Assembly (NCBI GenBank): GCA_963766605.1
Contig: CAVYAT010000003.1
Location: forward strand, 1-64,000
From: AC-49 sp963766605
GTDB taxonomy: Bacteria; Actinomycetota; Thermoleophilia; Solirubrobacterales; Solirubrobacteraceae
Length of the DNA: 64,000 nt
Direction of reading: 5' to 3'
The translations under genes were made by a program, and so were the position numbers. The notes beneath the pieces are model-generated. The model was not told the origin of the DNA. It worked only from the letters and a program-made list of their open reading frames with translations, and ran no database searches. Below are positions 28,553 through 35,278 of the stretch, one piece after another (within the stretch, counting starts at the first letter, position 1; every line of letters starts with the position of its first letter).

Positions 28553-29104
28553 CTAGGCGTCCTCGTCGGCCAGCGCGAGTTCAAGGGTCACGAAGATCGT
28601 GACTTCGTCGCCGAGCACCACGCCCCCCTTGGGCAGCGGCGCGTTCCACGACAGGCCGACGGCTTCGCGATCGACGGTCGTCTCGAGGTCGATGCCGACC
28701 TTCTCGACGTCGCCCAGCGTCACCGCGGGGCCGGCAAAGCGACCCGTTGCCGTGACCGGGATGCTGATGTCTTTGATCGTCAGCGTCCCCTCGCTGGTCA
28801 GCGCGCCGTCGCTGAGGTCTAGCGACGAGGACTCATAGACGATCTCGGGGTAGCGCTCAACGTCGAAGAAGTCGGGCGAGAACAAATGGCCCTTGAGCCG
28901 CTCGTCCTTGATATCGAGCGAGGCGACTTTGACCTTGCCCACAAGCTTGCCGTCGGTGAGCGTGGCGTGGATCTCCTTGAACTCGCCTCGGAACGTTCCG
29001 ACGATCACGTGGCGGACCGAGAAGCCCGCCATCGAGTGAACCGGATCGACGGTCCAACTGCCGCCCGGGATCTGCGCGCTCTGGGTTTCAGTACCGGTGG
29101 CCAT
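28553..29104 (-). CDS. YceI-family lipid-binding protein
   Basis: A 183-residue YceI-domain protein, a lipocalin-like beta barrel that binds polyprenoid-type lipids or quinones. GSWTVDPVHSMAGFSVRHV is the typical opening, followed by KVASLDIKDERLKGHLFSP and FDVERYPEIVYESSSLDL. No signal peptide is seen, as in many actinobacterial members. It starts at ATG 29104 with Shine-Dalgarno GGAGGT. It is divergent from the TetR gene across two palindromic operators, so it is probably repressed by that TetR, an arrangement common in actinobacteria. The downstream catabolic genes may be co-transcribed. Confidence 0.87.
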   Translation of the reverse strand: MATGTETQSAQIPGGSWTVDPVHSMAGFSVRHVIVGTFRGEFKEIHATLTDGKLVGKVKVASLDIKDERLKGHLFSPDFFDVERYPEIVYESSSLDLSDGALTSEGTLTIKDISIPVTATGRFAGPAVTLGDVEKVGIDLETTVDREAVGLSWNAPLPKGGVVLGDEVTIFVTLELALADEDA

Positions 29105-29126
29105 CTCACACCTCCAATCGGATCGA

Positions 29127-29146
29127 TTCGGACCGCAGTCCGCTTA
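29127..29146. promoter_or_regulatory. TetR-type operator, proximal to yceI
   Basis: The 20-mer TTCGGACCGCAGTCCGCTTA holds an almost perfect palindrome around CGGACCGCAGTCCG. A second copy in inverted orientation lies 21 bp away at 29168-29187. Both sit between the divergent TetR and YceI genes, the standard place for autoregulating TetR binding sites. It begins 23 bp upstream of the YceI start. Confidence 0.7.
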
Positions 29147-29167
29147 GGCGCTCAGGACGCTACCAGA

Positions 29168-29187
29168 TAAGCGGACCGCGGTCCGAT
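29168..29187. promoter_or_regulatory. TetR-type operator, proximal to tetR gene
   Basis: The 20-mer TAAGCGGACCGCGGTCCGAT contains the perfect 14-bp palindrome CGGACCGCGGTCCG. It is the inverted counterpart of 29127-29146: its reverse complement differs from that site at only two positions. It is the probable autoregulatory site for the TetR gene that begins shortly after it. Confidence 0.7.
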
Positions 29188-29207
29188 CTGAGGCGTATCG
29201 TAGGCCG

Positions 29208-29810
29208 ATCGAGCCCCAGCCCCTCCCCGTTCTCGGCGCAGTCAGCGAGCGCGCCGATGCCGCCCGCAACCGCCAGCGGATCCTCGCCGCGGCCGAGCGC
29301 CTGTTCGCCCGCGACGGCGTCGCGGCGACCACGATGGACGCGATTGCGGCCGAGGCGGGCGTCGGCAAAGGCACCCTGTTTCGCCGCTTCGGCGACCGGG
29401 CGTCACTGGCGCTCGCGGTGCTCGGGCGCTCCGAGCGCGAATTCCAAGACGCCTTCATCCGCGGCCCCGCCCCGCTCGGACCCGGAGCGCCTCCGGCGAT
29501 ACGTCTGATCGCCTTCGGCCGGGCGTTGCTCGAGCACCTTGCGCTTCGCGGTGACCTGTTCTTGGCGGCCCAGATGCACGGCCGCCCCGGCCGTCGCTTT
29601 GACAGCGGGCCCTACAACGTCTATCGCGCGCACGTCAAGATGCTGATCGCGGAGGCGGCCCCCGAGCTCGACGCAGACTATGCGGCCGACGCGCTGCTCG
29701 CGCCGCTGGGGGCAGAGCTGGTCGTCCACCAGCTCCGTCGCAGGGCGATGACGCTCGACCGACTCGACGCCGGCTGGCAGACGATCGTCTGGCGGCTGCT
29801 GGTTGCCTGA
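29208..29810 (+). CDS. TetR-family transcriptional regulator (start codon uncertain)
   Basis: TetR regulator of about 200 residues. The helix-turn-helix region reads AARNRQRILAAAERLFARD then TTMDAIAAEAGVGKGTLFRRF, and the C-terminal ligand domain runs to position 29810. The conserved N-terminal helix begins at about 29250. Between the in-frame stop at 29145 and the ATG at 29334 there is no ATG, GTG or TTG, so the natural start is either a rare codon (ATC at 29208) or has been lost by a small mutation. Starting at 29334 would delete half of the DNA-binding domain. It is divergent from YceI with paired operators between. Confidence 0.72.
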   Translation: MEPQPLPVLGAVSERADAARNRQRILAAAERLFARDGVAATTMDAIAAEAGVGKGTLFRRFGDRASLALAVLGRSEREFQDAFIRGPAPLGPGAPPAIRLIAFGRALLEHLALRGDLFLAAQMHGRPGRRFDSGPYNVYRAHVKMLIAEAAPELDADYAADALLAPLGAELVVHQLRRRAMTLDRLDAGWQTIVWRLLVA

Positions 29811-29913
29811 ACGGCTGGTCGGCGCAAAGCACGAGCGGTCCGGGCTCGGCGGCGGCGTGCTTCCAGCCGGTACCAAGCGCTGCGCCGAAACCTGAGAACG
29901 CTGCGGTCGCCAG

Positions 29914-30204
29914 CTACCGTGCGACTAGCTGCACATCGGCGGCAAGCGCACGGGTCAGCGCTCCAAGGGTCGCCGTGGTCGGGTTCGCTTGGCCTCGCTC
30001 GATTCGGCTGATCTCGGCCTGGTTGATACCGGAGAGCTCAGCCAGCTGCTTCTGGGTCAGGTGGCGCTCGCGACGGAGCGCCGCGAACTGCCGGGCCAGC
30101 GAGAAGTGGAGGCGGAACGCCTCGAGCGCGGCGACGGCCTCGGGTCCCTCTGCCGCAGCTTCTGCTTCCAGCTCGGTGATGAAGTCGGCGAATGACCCGC
30201 TCAT
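29914..30204 (-). CDS. HigA-type antitoxin, XRE helix-turn-helix
   Basis: A 96-residue protein with a C-terminal XRE helix-turn-helix: HLTQKQLAELSGINQAEIS and RIERGQANPTTATLGALTR (about 45-85). The N-terminal part (FADFITELEAEAAAEGPEA) is typical of HigA-like antitoxins. It follows the truncated HigB-like toxin on the same strand after 51 bp, the usual toxin-first order of HigBA. It would bind the toxin and its own promoter. The frame is intact, so it may persist as an orphan antitoxin. Confidence 0.82.
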   Translation of the reverse strand: MSGSFADFITELEAEAAAEGPEAVAALEAFRLHFSLARQFAALRRERHLTQKQLAELSGINQAEISRIERGQANPTTATLGALTRALAADVQLVAR

Positions 30205-30255
30205 GGATGATCCTTGAGTATGGACTTTACCTCATATCGGCTCCGGATATAACGG

Positions 30256-30444
30256 CTATGACAACTCGCTGCCGCGCTGCTGGCCGTAGGCGGTCCGGCA
30301 CACAGCGACACCGTCGACTTGGAGGATCTCGCTCGTCGCCACGCCAATGGCGCGACGCTGCGTCGGCGTCAGGTCATCGCGGAGCCAGCGCAGCGCTGGC
30401 TGGTCGCCGTGCGCGTCCTCGTAGAACTCGACCGTGAAGCGCAT
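30256..30444 (-). pseudogene. Truncated HigB/RelE-type toxin
   Basis: MRFTVEFYEDAHGDQPALRW and LRDDLTPTQRRAIGVATSE match the N-terminus of phage Gp49-like HigB toxins, ribosome-dependent mRNA endonucleases. The frame ends after 62 residues, at AYGQQRGSELS, where family members continue for another 45-60 residues with GGLFEFRL and the catalytic C-terminus. No trace of the missing part is found in the 51 bp before the antitoxin gene, so the 3' half has been deleted. The product is very probably inactive. Confidence 0.7.
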
Positions 30445-30720
30445 CGGGCGTCGCTCACGGGTAGCTCGAGGAGTCGACGGCATGGCGCCGGCGGCGGCAA
30501 CGGAGCGGCGCGTCACACCCTCGCCGGAGGCGGGGTGCCACTGTGTGGTCCGGCTTGTGACGCTGGGCGGATGCGGGCGTCGGAGCTGGGCGCCGCGCGC
30601 GTGCGCGGCGGGTCGGCACGAAGGGTGCAGGGGTGTGACCGGGCTGTGACGCTGGTGGTGTCGGTGTGGGCGGGGTGTCTGCGTGGGTCGTGTGTCGGTG
30701 TGTGTCGGTGTGGGTGTCCG
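30445..30720. other. Intergenic stretch upstream of toxin, GT-rich on right side
   Basis: No supported gene. Open frames on both strands across 30319-30900 have no family features and reflect skewed composition. From about 30650 the plus strand becomes strongly G/T-rich with GTGTCGGTGTG-like words, leading into the 35-bp repeats at 30721. Confidence 0.4.
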
Positions 30721-30813
30721 TGTCTGTGGGTCCTGTGTTGGTGTCGATGGTGTTGTGTCTGTGGGTCCTGTGTCGGTGTGTCGAGACTGTGTCTGTGGAC
30801 CTGTGTCGGAGCC
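30721..30813. repeat. 35-bp G/T-rich tandem repeats upstream of excisionase gene
   Basis: Imperfect tandem units start at 30721, 30756 and 30790 (spacing 35 and 34 bp), each opening with TGTCTGTGG and continuing to CCTGTGT; the third unit is partial. The plus strand is almost free of A. They lie 80-170 bp upstream of the excisionase-like gene, within 0.5 kb of the integrase 3' end. They may be recombinase or Xis arm-type sites or a transfer/regulatory element. Confidence 0.65.
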
Positions 30814-30902
30814 ATGCCCGACGATCCGCGGAATTCGGCTGCGATCGTCAGCGCAGAGCAACTCACAGGGGGGGTTTCGCCCGCTCGCGCGACATGGGGG
30901 TC

Positions 30903-31139
30903 ATGAGCGATGTGCGGCAGTTGAAGTTGGCGGTCGAGGGGCCGCCGCAGGCGGCACTGAAGGAGCCGTTGCTCCGCGCGGACGGCGCGGCGGAGCTGCT
31001 GGCGGTTCGGACGTCCTGGGTGTACGAGGCGGTCCGCGACGGCCGGCTGCCGTGCGTCCGCGTCGGGCGCCACGTGCGGTTCCTGCGCAGCGACCTCGAG
31101 CGGTGGGTCAGCGCGCAGCGGGATCCGGGGCGGAATTGA
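30903..31139 (+). CDS. Excisionase-family helix-turn-helix protein
   Basis: A small protein of 78 residues (ATG 30903; an alternative ATG is at 30894). The C-terminal MerR/excisionase-like winged helix reads LLRADGAAELLAVRTSWVY, then EAVRDGRLPCVRVGRHVRF and LRSDLERWVSAQR, as in the DNA-binding excisionase family. Such proteins direct an adjacent integrase towards excision or regulate element genes. It is convergent with the integrase and overlaps its 3' end by 32 bp. Intact. Confidence 0.8.
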   Translation: MSDVRQLKLAVEGPPQAALKEPLLRADGAAELLAVRTSWVYEAVRDGRLPCVRVGRHVRFLRSDLERWVSAQRDPGRN

Positions 31140-32286
31140 CGGCCGGCGCGTCGGCCGCGCCAAGCGCGCGGTCGATGAGGTCGGCCTCATCGGGGCGCGG
31201 CGCGTAGTGCAGGTAGACCATCGTCGTCGAGATGTCCGCGTGCCCCATCCAGGCCTGGACCTGCAGCAGCTGGGCGCCGCCAGCGACGGCGAGCGTGCCG
31301 AAGGTATGGCGGAGGTCATGGAAGCGCAGCGGGCGCAGTCCTGCGCGCGCGACGGCGGCCTTGTAGCGGCGATTGAGGGCCGAGGCGTCGAGGTGCTCGC
31401 CCGGGAAGCGTCCTGCGAATACGAGGTCGTCGTCTCCCCTCCCCTCGGTGCGCTGTCCGAGCCGCGCGAGCGCTTCGGCAACGTCGCGGCTCATCGGCAC
31501 GGACCGGACCTTGCCGCTCTTCGGTGTCGACAAGACGCCGTTGACGTAGCTGCCGGCGACGCGCACGCGCCGTCCGGCGAAGTCGACGTCGCGCCAGCGC
31601 AGCGCGACGAGCTCGCCCTGGCGCAGGCCGGTGAACGCGGCCGTCAGGAACGCCGCGGCGTCGTGTTCGGACTCCGCGGCCCGGACGACCGCGAGGACCT
31701 CTTCACGCGAGTAGACCTGGATCTCGCCACTCGCGCGCACGCGCGGCTTCTCGACATCGCTGACCGGGTTGATCGGGAGCCGATGCTGGCGTCGGGCGCG
31801 CTCCATCAGGCCGTGGAGCAGGGTGATGATCTTGATCTTGCTGCGGTTCGACAGCGCGCGGTCGTCGGCCAGCCGCCGGCGCCACGCCTCGACGACGTCG
31901 GGCGTGACGTCCTCGAGGCGCAGCCCACCGAACGTCGGCAGCAAGTGGTTGCGGATCACCGACTCGTAGTCGCGCAGTGTCGACGCCTTGCGCTCGAGCT
32001 CGACCTCCAGATACGTCAGGTACTCCGCAGCTGCCTCGGAGAACGTCACGCGGGTCTGGATGAGTCCCGGCATCTGGCCGGCTCGGATGCGATCGAGGCG
32101 ATCGCGCAGCCACGCTTCGGCGCTCCGCTTCGTGAAGTAGCCGGCCGCAGGGCGGCCACGCTCGGTCCAAACCGGCCCGATCGTGACCTGCACCTGGCGG
32201 CGATCGGGCGTGCGGTACTTCGCCCGCCAGACCGCCCGGCGCTTGCCATTGACCCGGAAAACGTGTCCTGAGAGCGGTCCCGCCAT
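31108..32286 (-). CDS. Tyrosine-type site-specific integrase
   Basis: A 392-residue phage/ICE-type tyrosine recombinase. The N-terminal arm-binding AP2-like region (about 10-70) has YRTPDRRQVQVTIGPVW. The SAM-like core-binding domain covers about 78-165. The catalytic domain has Arg in FTGLRQGELVALRW (R222), Lys near TPKSGKVRSVP, HxxR in FHDLRHTFGT (H323, R326), His in MGHADIS (H349) and nucleophile Tyr in TMVYLHYAP (Y358). All catalytic residues are present and the frame is intact. The start is ATG 32286; reading further upstream would cover the repeats at 32308. It lies 114 bp from the 3' end of tRNA-Arg, the usual integration target. Confidence 0.93.
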   Translation of the reverse strand: MAGPLSGHVFRVNGKRRAVWRAKYRTPDRRQVQVTIGPVWTERGRPAAGYFTKRSAEAWLRDRLDRIRAGQMPGLIQTRVTFSEAAAEYLTYLEVELERKASTLRDYESVIRNHLLPTFGGLRLEDVTPDVVEAWRRRLADDRALSNRSKIKIITLLHGLMERARRQHRLPINPVSDVEKPRVRASGEIQVYSREEVLAVVRAAESEHDAAAFLTAAFTGLRQGELVALRWRDVDFAGRRVRVAGSYVNGVLSTPKSGKVRSVPMSRDVAEALARLGQRTEGRGDDDLVFAGRFPGEHLDASALNRRYKAAVARAGLRPLRFHDLRHTFGTLAVAGGAQLLQVQAWMGHADISTTMVYLHYAPRPDEADLIDRALGAADAPAVNSAPDPAAR

Positions 32287-32307
32287 GCACACAACGCTAG
32301 CGCGATC

Positions 32308-32327
32308 TGGGACAGATTTGGGACAGA
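32308..32327. repeat. Direct repeats TGGGACAGA upstream of integrase
   Basis: Two copies of TGGGACAGA (32308 and 32319, 11-bp period) lie between the integrase start and tRNA-Arg. They are candidates for integrase arm-type sites or operator sequences in the att region. A related pair occurs at 64-85 at the left edge of the window. Confidence 0.5.
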
Positions 32328-32399
32328 ATTGCGATTCGCGCCGGACAAGCAATAAACGTCGCAGACGCCAAAACACGTCGATTTGCAGCTACTTCTCAG

Positions 32400-32473
32400 C
32401 GCCCCCGCCAGGACTCGAACCTGGGACCTGCGGATTAGAAGTCCGCTGCTCTATCCAGCTGAGCTACGGGGGC
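32400..32473 (-). tRNA. tRNA-Arg (anticodon TCT)
   Basis: A complete cloverleaf on the minus strand. The acceptor stem is GCCCCCG/CGGGGGC, the D-arm TAGCTCAGCTGGATAGAGC, the anticodon loop ACTTCTAAT with anticodon TCT, and the T-arm contains GGTTCGAGTC. The discriminator base is G and CCA is not encoded. Its 3' end faces the integrase, so the 3' half is the likely attachment core of the island to the left. A second copy of this 3' end is not found elsewhere in the window, so the other island boundary probably lies beyond the left edge. Confidence 0.95.
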
Positions 32474-32572
32474 GGGCCCGCTCAGTATGAGCGCACGGTG
32501 CGGCGTGCGCTCGATCGGGGACGTCCCGAACCGCGTGGCGCGACCTCAGCTCGGTCTACACTGCCCCGCCAC

Positions 32573-32646
32573 GGGGCGTAGCGCAGCCTGGTAGCGCGCC
32601 GCCTTTGGGTGGCGGAGGTCCCCGGTTCGAATCCGGGCGCCCCGAC
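32573..32646 (+). tRNA. tRNA-Pro (anticodon TGG)
   Basis: A complete cloverleaf on the plus strand. The acceptor stem is CGGGGCG/CGCCCCG, the D-arm TAGCGCAGCCTGGTAGCGC, the anticodon stem-loop CCGCCTTTGGGTGGCGG with anticodon TGG, and the T-arm GGTTCGAATCC. The discriminator base is A and CCA is not encoded. It lies 100 bp from the divergent tRNA-Arg and 31 bp before the Ddn-like gene. Confidence 0.95.
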
Positions 32647-32677
32647 TGATGCAGACGACAAGGACCGGTGACACCCG

Positions 32678-33085
32678 ATGACCGACTTCAACGCCACCAT
32701 CATCGACGAGTTCCGGGCCAACGGCGGTCAGGTCGGCGGCCGCTTCGAGGGCGCGCCGCTGCTGATCCTGCACAGCCGCGGCGCCCGCAGCGGCGAGCCG
32801 CGTGTGCACCCGATGATGTACCTGCAGGACGGCGACCGCTACGTCGTGTTCGCCTCCAAGGCCGGAGCCGACACGAACCCCGCCTGGTACCACAACCTCG
32901 TCGCCCACCCCGACGCGACGATCGAACTCGGCAGCGACGAACTCGCCGTCCACGCCACCGAGCTGACCGGAGCCGAGCGCGACGCCGTATACGCCGAGCA
33001 GGCGCGGCGCTTCCCGGTCTTCGCCGACTACGCGACCAAGACAAGCCGCGTCATCCCGGTGATGGCGCTGCGCCCGACCGGCTGA
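32678..33085 (+). CDS. Deazaflavin (F420)-dependent nitroreductase-family oxidoreductase
   Basis: A 135-residue split-barrel protein of the Ddn / nitroreductase family deazaflavin-dependent oxidoreductases. FRANGGQVGGRFEGAPLLI then LHSRGARSGEPRVHPMMY and AWYHNLVAHPDATIELG are family hallmarks that shape the F420 site. These actinobacterial enzymes use F420H2 to reduce quinones or nitro compounds. The gene follows tRNA-Pro closely and may be co-transcribed with it. It supports an F420-producing actinobacterial host. Confidence 0.88.
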   Translation: MTDFNATIIDEFRANGGQVGGRFEGAPLLILHSRGARSGEPRVHPMMYLQDGDRYVVFASKAGADTNPAWYHNLVAHPDATIELGSDELAVHATELTGAERDAVYAEQARRFPVFADYATKTSRVIPVMALRPTG

Positions 33086-33091
33086 GCCGCT

Positions 33092-34315
33092 CTACGGCCC
33101 CGAGCCCTCGTCGCGCGTGCTGTGCGACGAGCCGAGCTCCGGAATCTCTCGACGGCGGTCGGGCAGCGACGCCGACGCCGGCGCCGCGGTGACGCCGCTC
33201 GAGCCGCCGGCCCGGGCGGCGCGCGCCGAGGGCGCCCATGTCACCCCGACCCGTCGCACGCGCAGCAGCGCGCGCCACGTCGCCCCCGTCGCCGTGCCCG
33301 TCACAGCGAGCCCTCGGGCCCGTTGGAACGCCGCCAGATGCGTGCGGGTCTGCGCGCCGAACAGGCCCGTCAGCCGCTGCGCCGGATAGCGGCCCGCCAG
33401 GTGCTCCTGGAGCAGCACGACATCGTCGCCGCGCGCGCCGGCCGACAGCAGCGGATACCCGTGCGACGCCGAGCCCGCCGGGCCGACCGGCGCGCCGATC
33501 GACGGCCAGAGCGCCGTCGCCGAGGCCCACGCGAAATCCCACCACGCGATCCCGGGCGCGCCGTTGGCCAGCGCGAGGCCGCGGAAACGCTGCACGCCGG
33601 GCGCCGACACCATCGCGTCTGACTGGCCGAGCGGCACGATCGCCCGGCGGTAGATGCGGTTGGTCACGTAGGTGCGGTGAAACACCTGGGCGATGCTGTC
33701 GCCGATGTCGCCCCAGTACATCTGCGGCATGTCGAACTGCGCGCCGCCCGGCCCCAGGAACACCGAGTACGGGAACGCCGGATGAAAGTCGACGTAGGGG
33801 AACGACGCCAGCGCCAGCGGGTAGTGCGGCCCGGCCGCCGAACGCAGCGCCCGCAGGTAGGTCTGCGCCGCGGCGTAGCGCCCCTCGTACTCGATCTCCG
33901 CGTCGATGATCAGGCAGTCCGCACCGTCGCGCACCGCGACCATCGCCGCGCGCGCCTCCTCGACGGGGTGAGTCCCGTACACGTACTGCCACGCGCACAC
34001 GTGCAGGCCGAACCCGTGCATCTCGGCCACCAGCTGCGGCGAGAACTGCGACCACAGCCGCGTCCCGTCGGCGCTCTTGACGTAGACCGAATCGACCCCG
34101 GCCGCCCGCGCCTGGGCGGCGATCGCCGCGATGTTGCCTCCAGCGGAGCGACTGACGTACCAGACCCACATCCCACGCCCGCGCGGCGCGGGCTGGGCAG
34201 GGGCGACCGCGGGCAGCGCCGCCAGGATCGCGAGGATCAGCGCAACGCAGCCCCAGCAGCGGACGAAGTCGGCGGGGCGGGCCAGGAAGACGACGTCCCG
34301 ACCGTAGCGCCGCAT
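33092..34315 (-). CDS. Secreted TIM-barrel protein with C-terminal peptidoglycan-binding domain
   Basis: About 407 residues from ATG 34315 (ATG 34348 or a nearby TTG are alternatives). A signal/anchor segment (CWGCVALILAILAALPAVA) is followed by a barrel-like domain, with GMWVWYVSRSAGGNIAAIA, DSVYVKSADGTRLW and DCLIIDAEIEYEGRYAAAQ, that resembles glycoside-hydrolase-like proteins of unknown specificity. A PG_binding_1 domain (LLSAGARGDDVVLLQEHLA to LTGLFGAQTRTHLAAFQRA) and a low-complexity Ala/Arg/Ser-rich tail complete it. It is probably exported and bound to the cell wall; catalytic activity is not established. It is convergent with the Ddn-like gene, 6 bp apart. Confidence 0.7.
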   Translation of the reverse strand: MRRYGRDVVFLARPADFVRCWGCVALILAILAALPAVAPAQPAPRGRGMWVWYVSRSAGGNIAAIAAQARAAGVDSVYVKSADGTRLWSQFSPQLVAEMHGFGLHVCAWQYVYGTHPVEEARAAMVAVRDGADCLIIDAEIEYEGRYAAAQTYLRALRSAAGPHYPLALASFPYVDFHPAFPYSVFLGPGGAQFDMPQMYWGDIGDSIAQVFHRTYVTNRIYRRAIVPLGQSDAMVSAPGVQRFRGLALANGAPGIAWWDFAWASATALWPSIGAPVGPAGSASHGYPLLSAGARGDDVVLLQEHLAGRYPAQRLTGLFGAQTRTHLAAFQRARGLAVTGTATGATWRALLRVRRVGVTWAPSARAARAGGSSGVTAAPASASLPDRRREIPELGSSHSTRDEGSGP

Positions 34316-34326
34316 CGCCGCCTGTC

Positions 34327-34344
34327 GCGCAAGGCGCCTTGCGC
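34327..34344. promoter_or_regulatory. 18-bp perfect palindrome at the start of the cell-wall protein gene
   Basis: GCGCAAGGCGCCTTGCGC is a perfect 18-bp palindrome directly upstream of the preferred ATG at 34315 and about 80 bp upstream of the divergent collagen-like gene. Its position suits an operator for either gene. The regulator is unknown. Confidence 0.4.
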
Positions 34345-34421
34345 ACAACCGTCACGACGGTGACACACGGTGCGCCGCCGCGCGAACAGACGCGCCCACC
34401 ACCCGGTGGTCGACTTGTCTC

Positions 34422-35171
34422 ATGTCCACCACCGCTCCTCTGTTCCAGCACATCCGCGCCAACGCCATCGGCTACATCTGTCTGTTCTGGCTGACCACCG
34501 GCACCGCCGCCGCGGCGACCCAACTGGCCGCCCACTCGGTCGGTCCGACGCAGCTGCGCACCCACGCCGTCACGAGCGCCAAGCTCGCCAACAACGGGGT
34601 CACCACCTCCAAGGTGAAGGACGGCTCGCTACTGGCCAGGGACTTCAAGGCCGGGCAGCTCCCGAGCGGCGCGCCAGGCGCGCCCGGTCCGCAGGGTGCG
34701 GCCGGAACGCAAGGTCCCCGGGGACTGCAGGGCCCCGCCGGCCCGACGGTCACGGCCAGCGCGAGCTCGTTCAACTTCGCCCTCAAGCTCACAGCCACGC
34801 AGACCGACGTCGTCGTGCTCCCGAAACCGCTCGTGATGCCATTCGCCGGCAGCGTCTACATCAATGGGGCGGTCGACCTCCTCCAGACCTCGTCCACGAA
34901 GCCCTCCGAGGTCGACTGCGACCTGGCGATCGGCCCCGACGCCGCGCACCTCCAGGAGATCGACCGCCCGTTCTTCGCCGACCTGCCCAAGGTCACGGCC
35001 GACAACAGCGGCTTTGGCGCGCTGGTCAACGAGACCCTGCCGCTGGTCCGCAGCATCGACATGCCGGCCGGCAGCTACGTGGTCGGGATCCGCTGCCAGA
35101 ACGTCAGCGCAACGGGCGCGCCCGAGGCCTATCTCGCATCGTTCAACGTGTTCGCGACGCCGACCGACTAG
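34422..35171 (+). CDS. Protein with a short collagen-like Gly-X-Y tract
   Basis: 249 residues. A hydrophobic N-terminal segment (AIGYICLFWLTTGTAAAA) is followed by LGTTQLAAHSVGPTQL-like repeats of the kind TxxLANNGVTTSKVKDGSLL that precede collagen-like tracts in many Solirubrobacterales proteins. Then come about eight Gly-X-Y triplets (GAPGAPGPQGAAGTQGPRG) and a beta-rich C-terminal head of about 140 residues. It is probably exported or surface-exposed. Function is unknown; the architecture is frequent in Thermoleophilia genomes and helps place the host. Confidence 0.7.
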   Translation: MSTTAPLFQHIRANAIGYICLFWLTTGTAAAATQLAAHSVGPTQLRTHAVTSAKLANNGVTTSKVKDGSLLARDFKAGQLPSGAPGAPGPQGAAGTQGPRGLQGPAGPTVTASASSFNFALKLTATQTDVVVLPKPLVMPFAGSVYINGAVDLLQTSSTKPSEVDCDLAIGPDAAHLQEIDRPFFADLPKVTADNSGFGALVNETLPLVRSIDMPAGSYVVGIRCQNVSATGAPEAYLASFNVFATPTD

Positions 35172-35278
35172 TCGAACAGGCGTCCAGATTGCCGCCCGGG
35201 ACTGAAGGAGACGCCGCGAGCGGGCGAGGGACCGCGTAGGCCGGGTAGCGCGCAGTGCGGCGATCCGGCCGAGCTTCC

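Noticed and set aside
30721..30813. Possible CRISPR array
   Set aside because: Repeat units are adjacent with no spacers of constant length, are low-complexity, and no cas genes are present.
30256..30861. 201-codon version of the toxin gene with a long N-terminal extension
   Set aside because: The extension is Thr/Pro/His-rich translation of the G/T-rich repeats; toxin homology begins at the ATG at 30444.
1..32286. Insertion sequences or transposases as the cause of gene breakage
   Set aside because: No transposase motif or terminal inverted repeats were found; the damage is by small indels, one nonsense codon and simple deletions.
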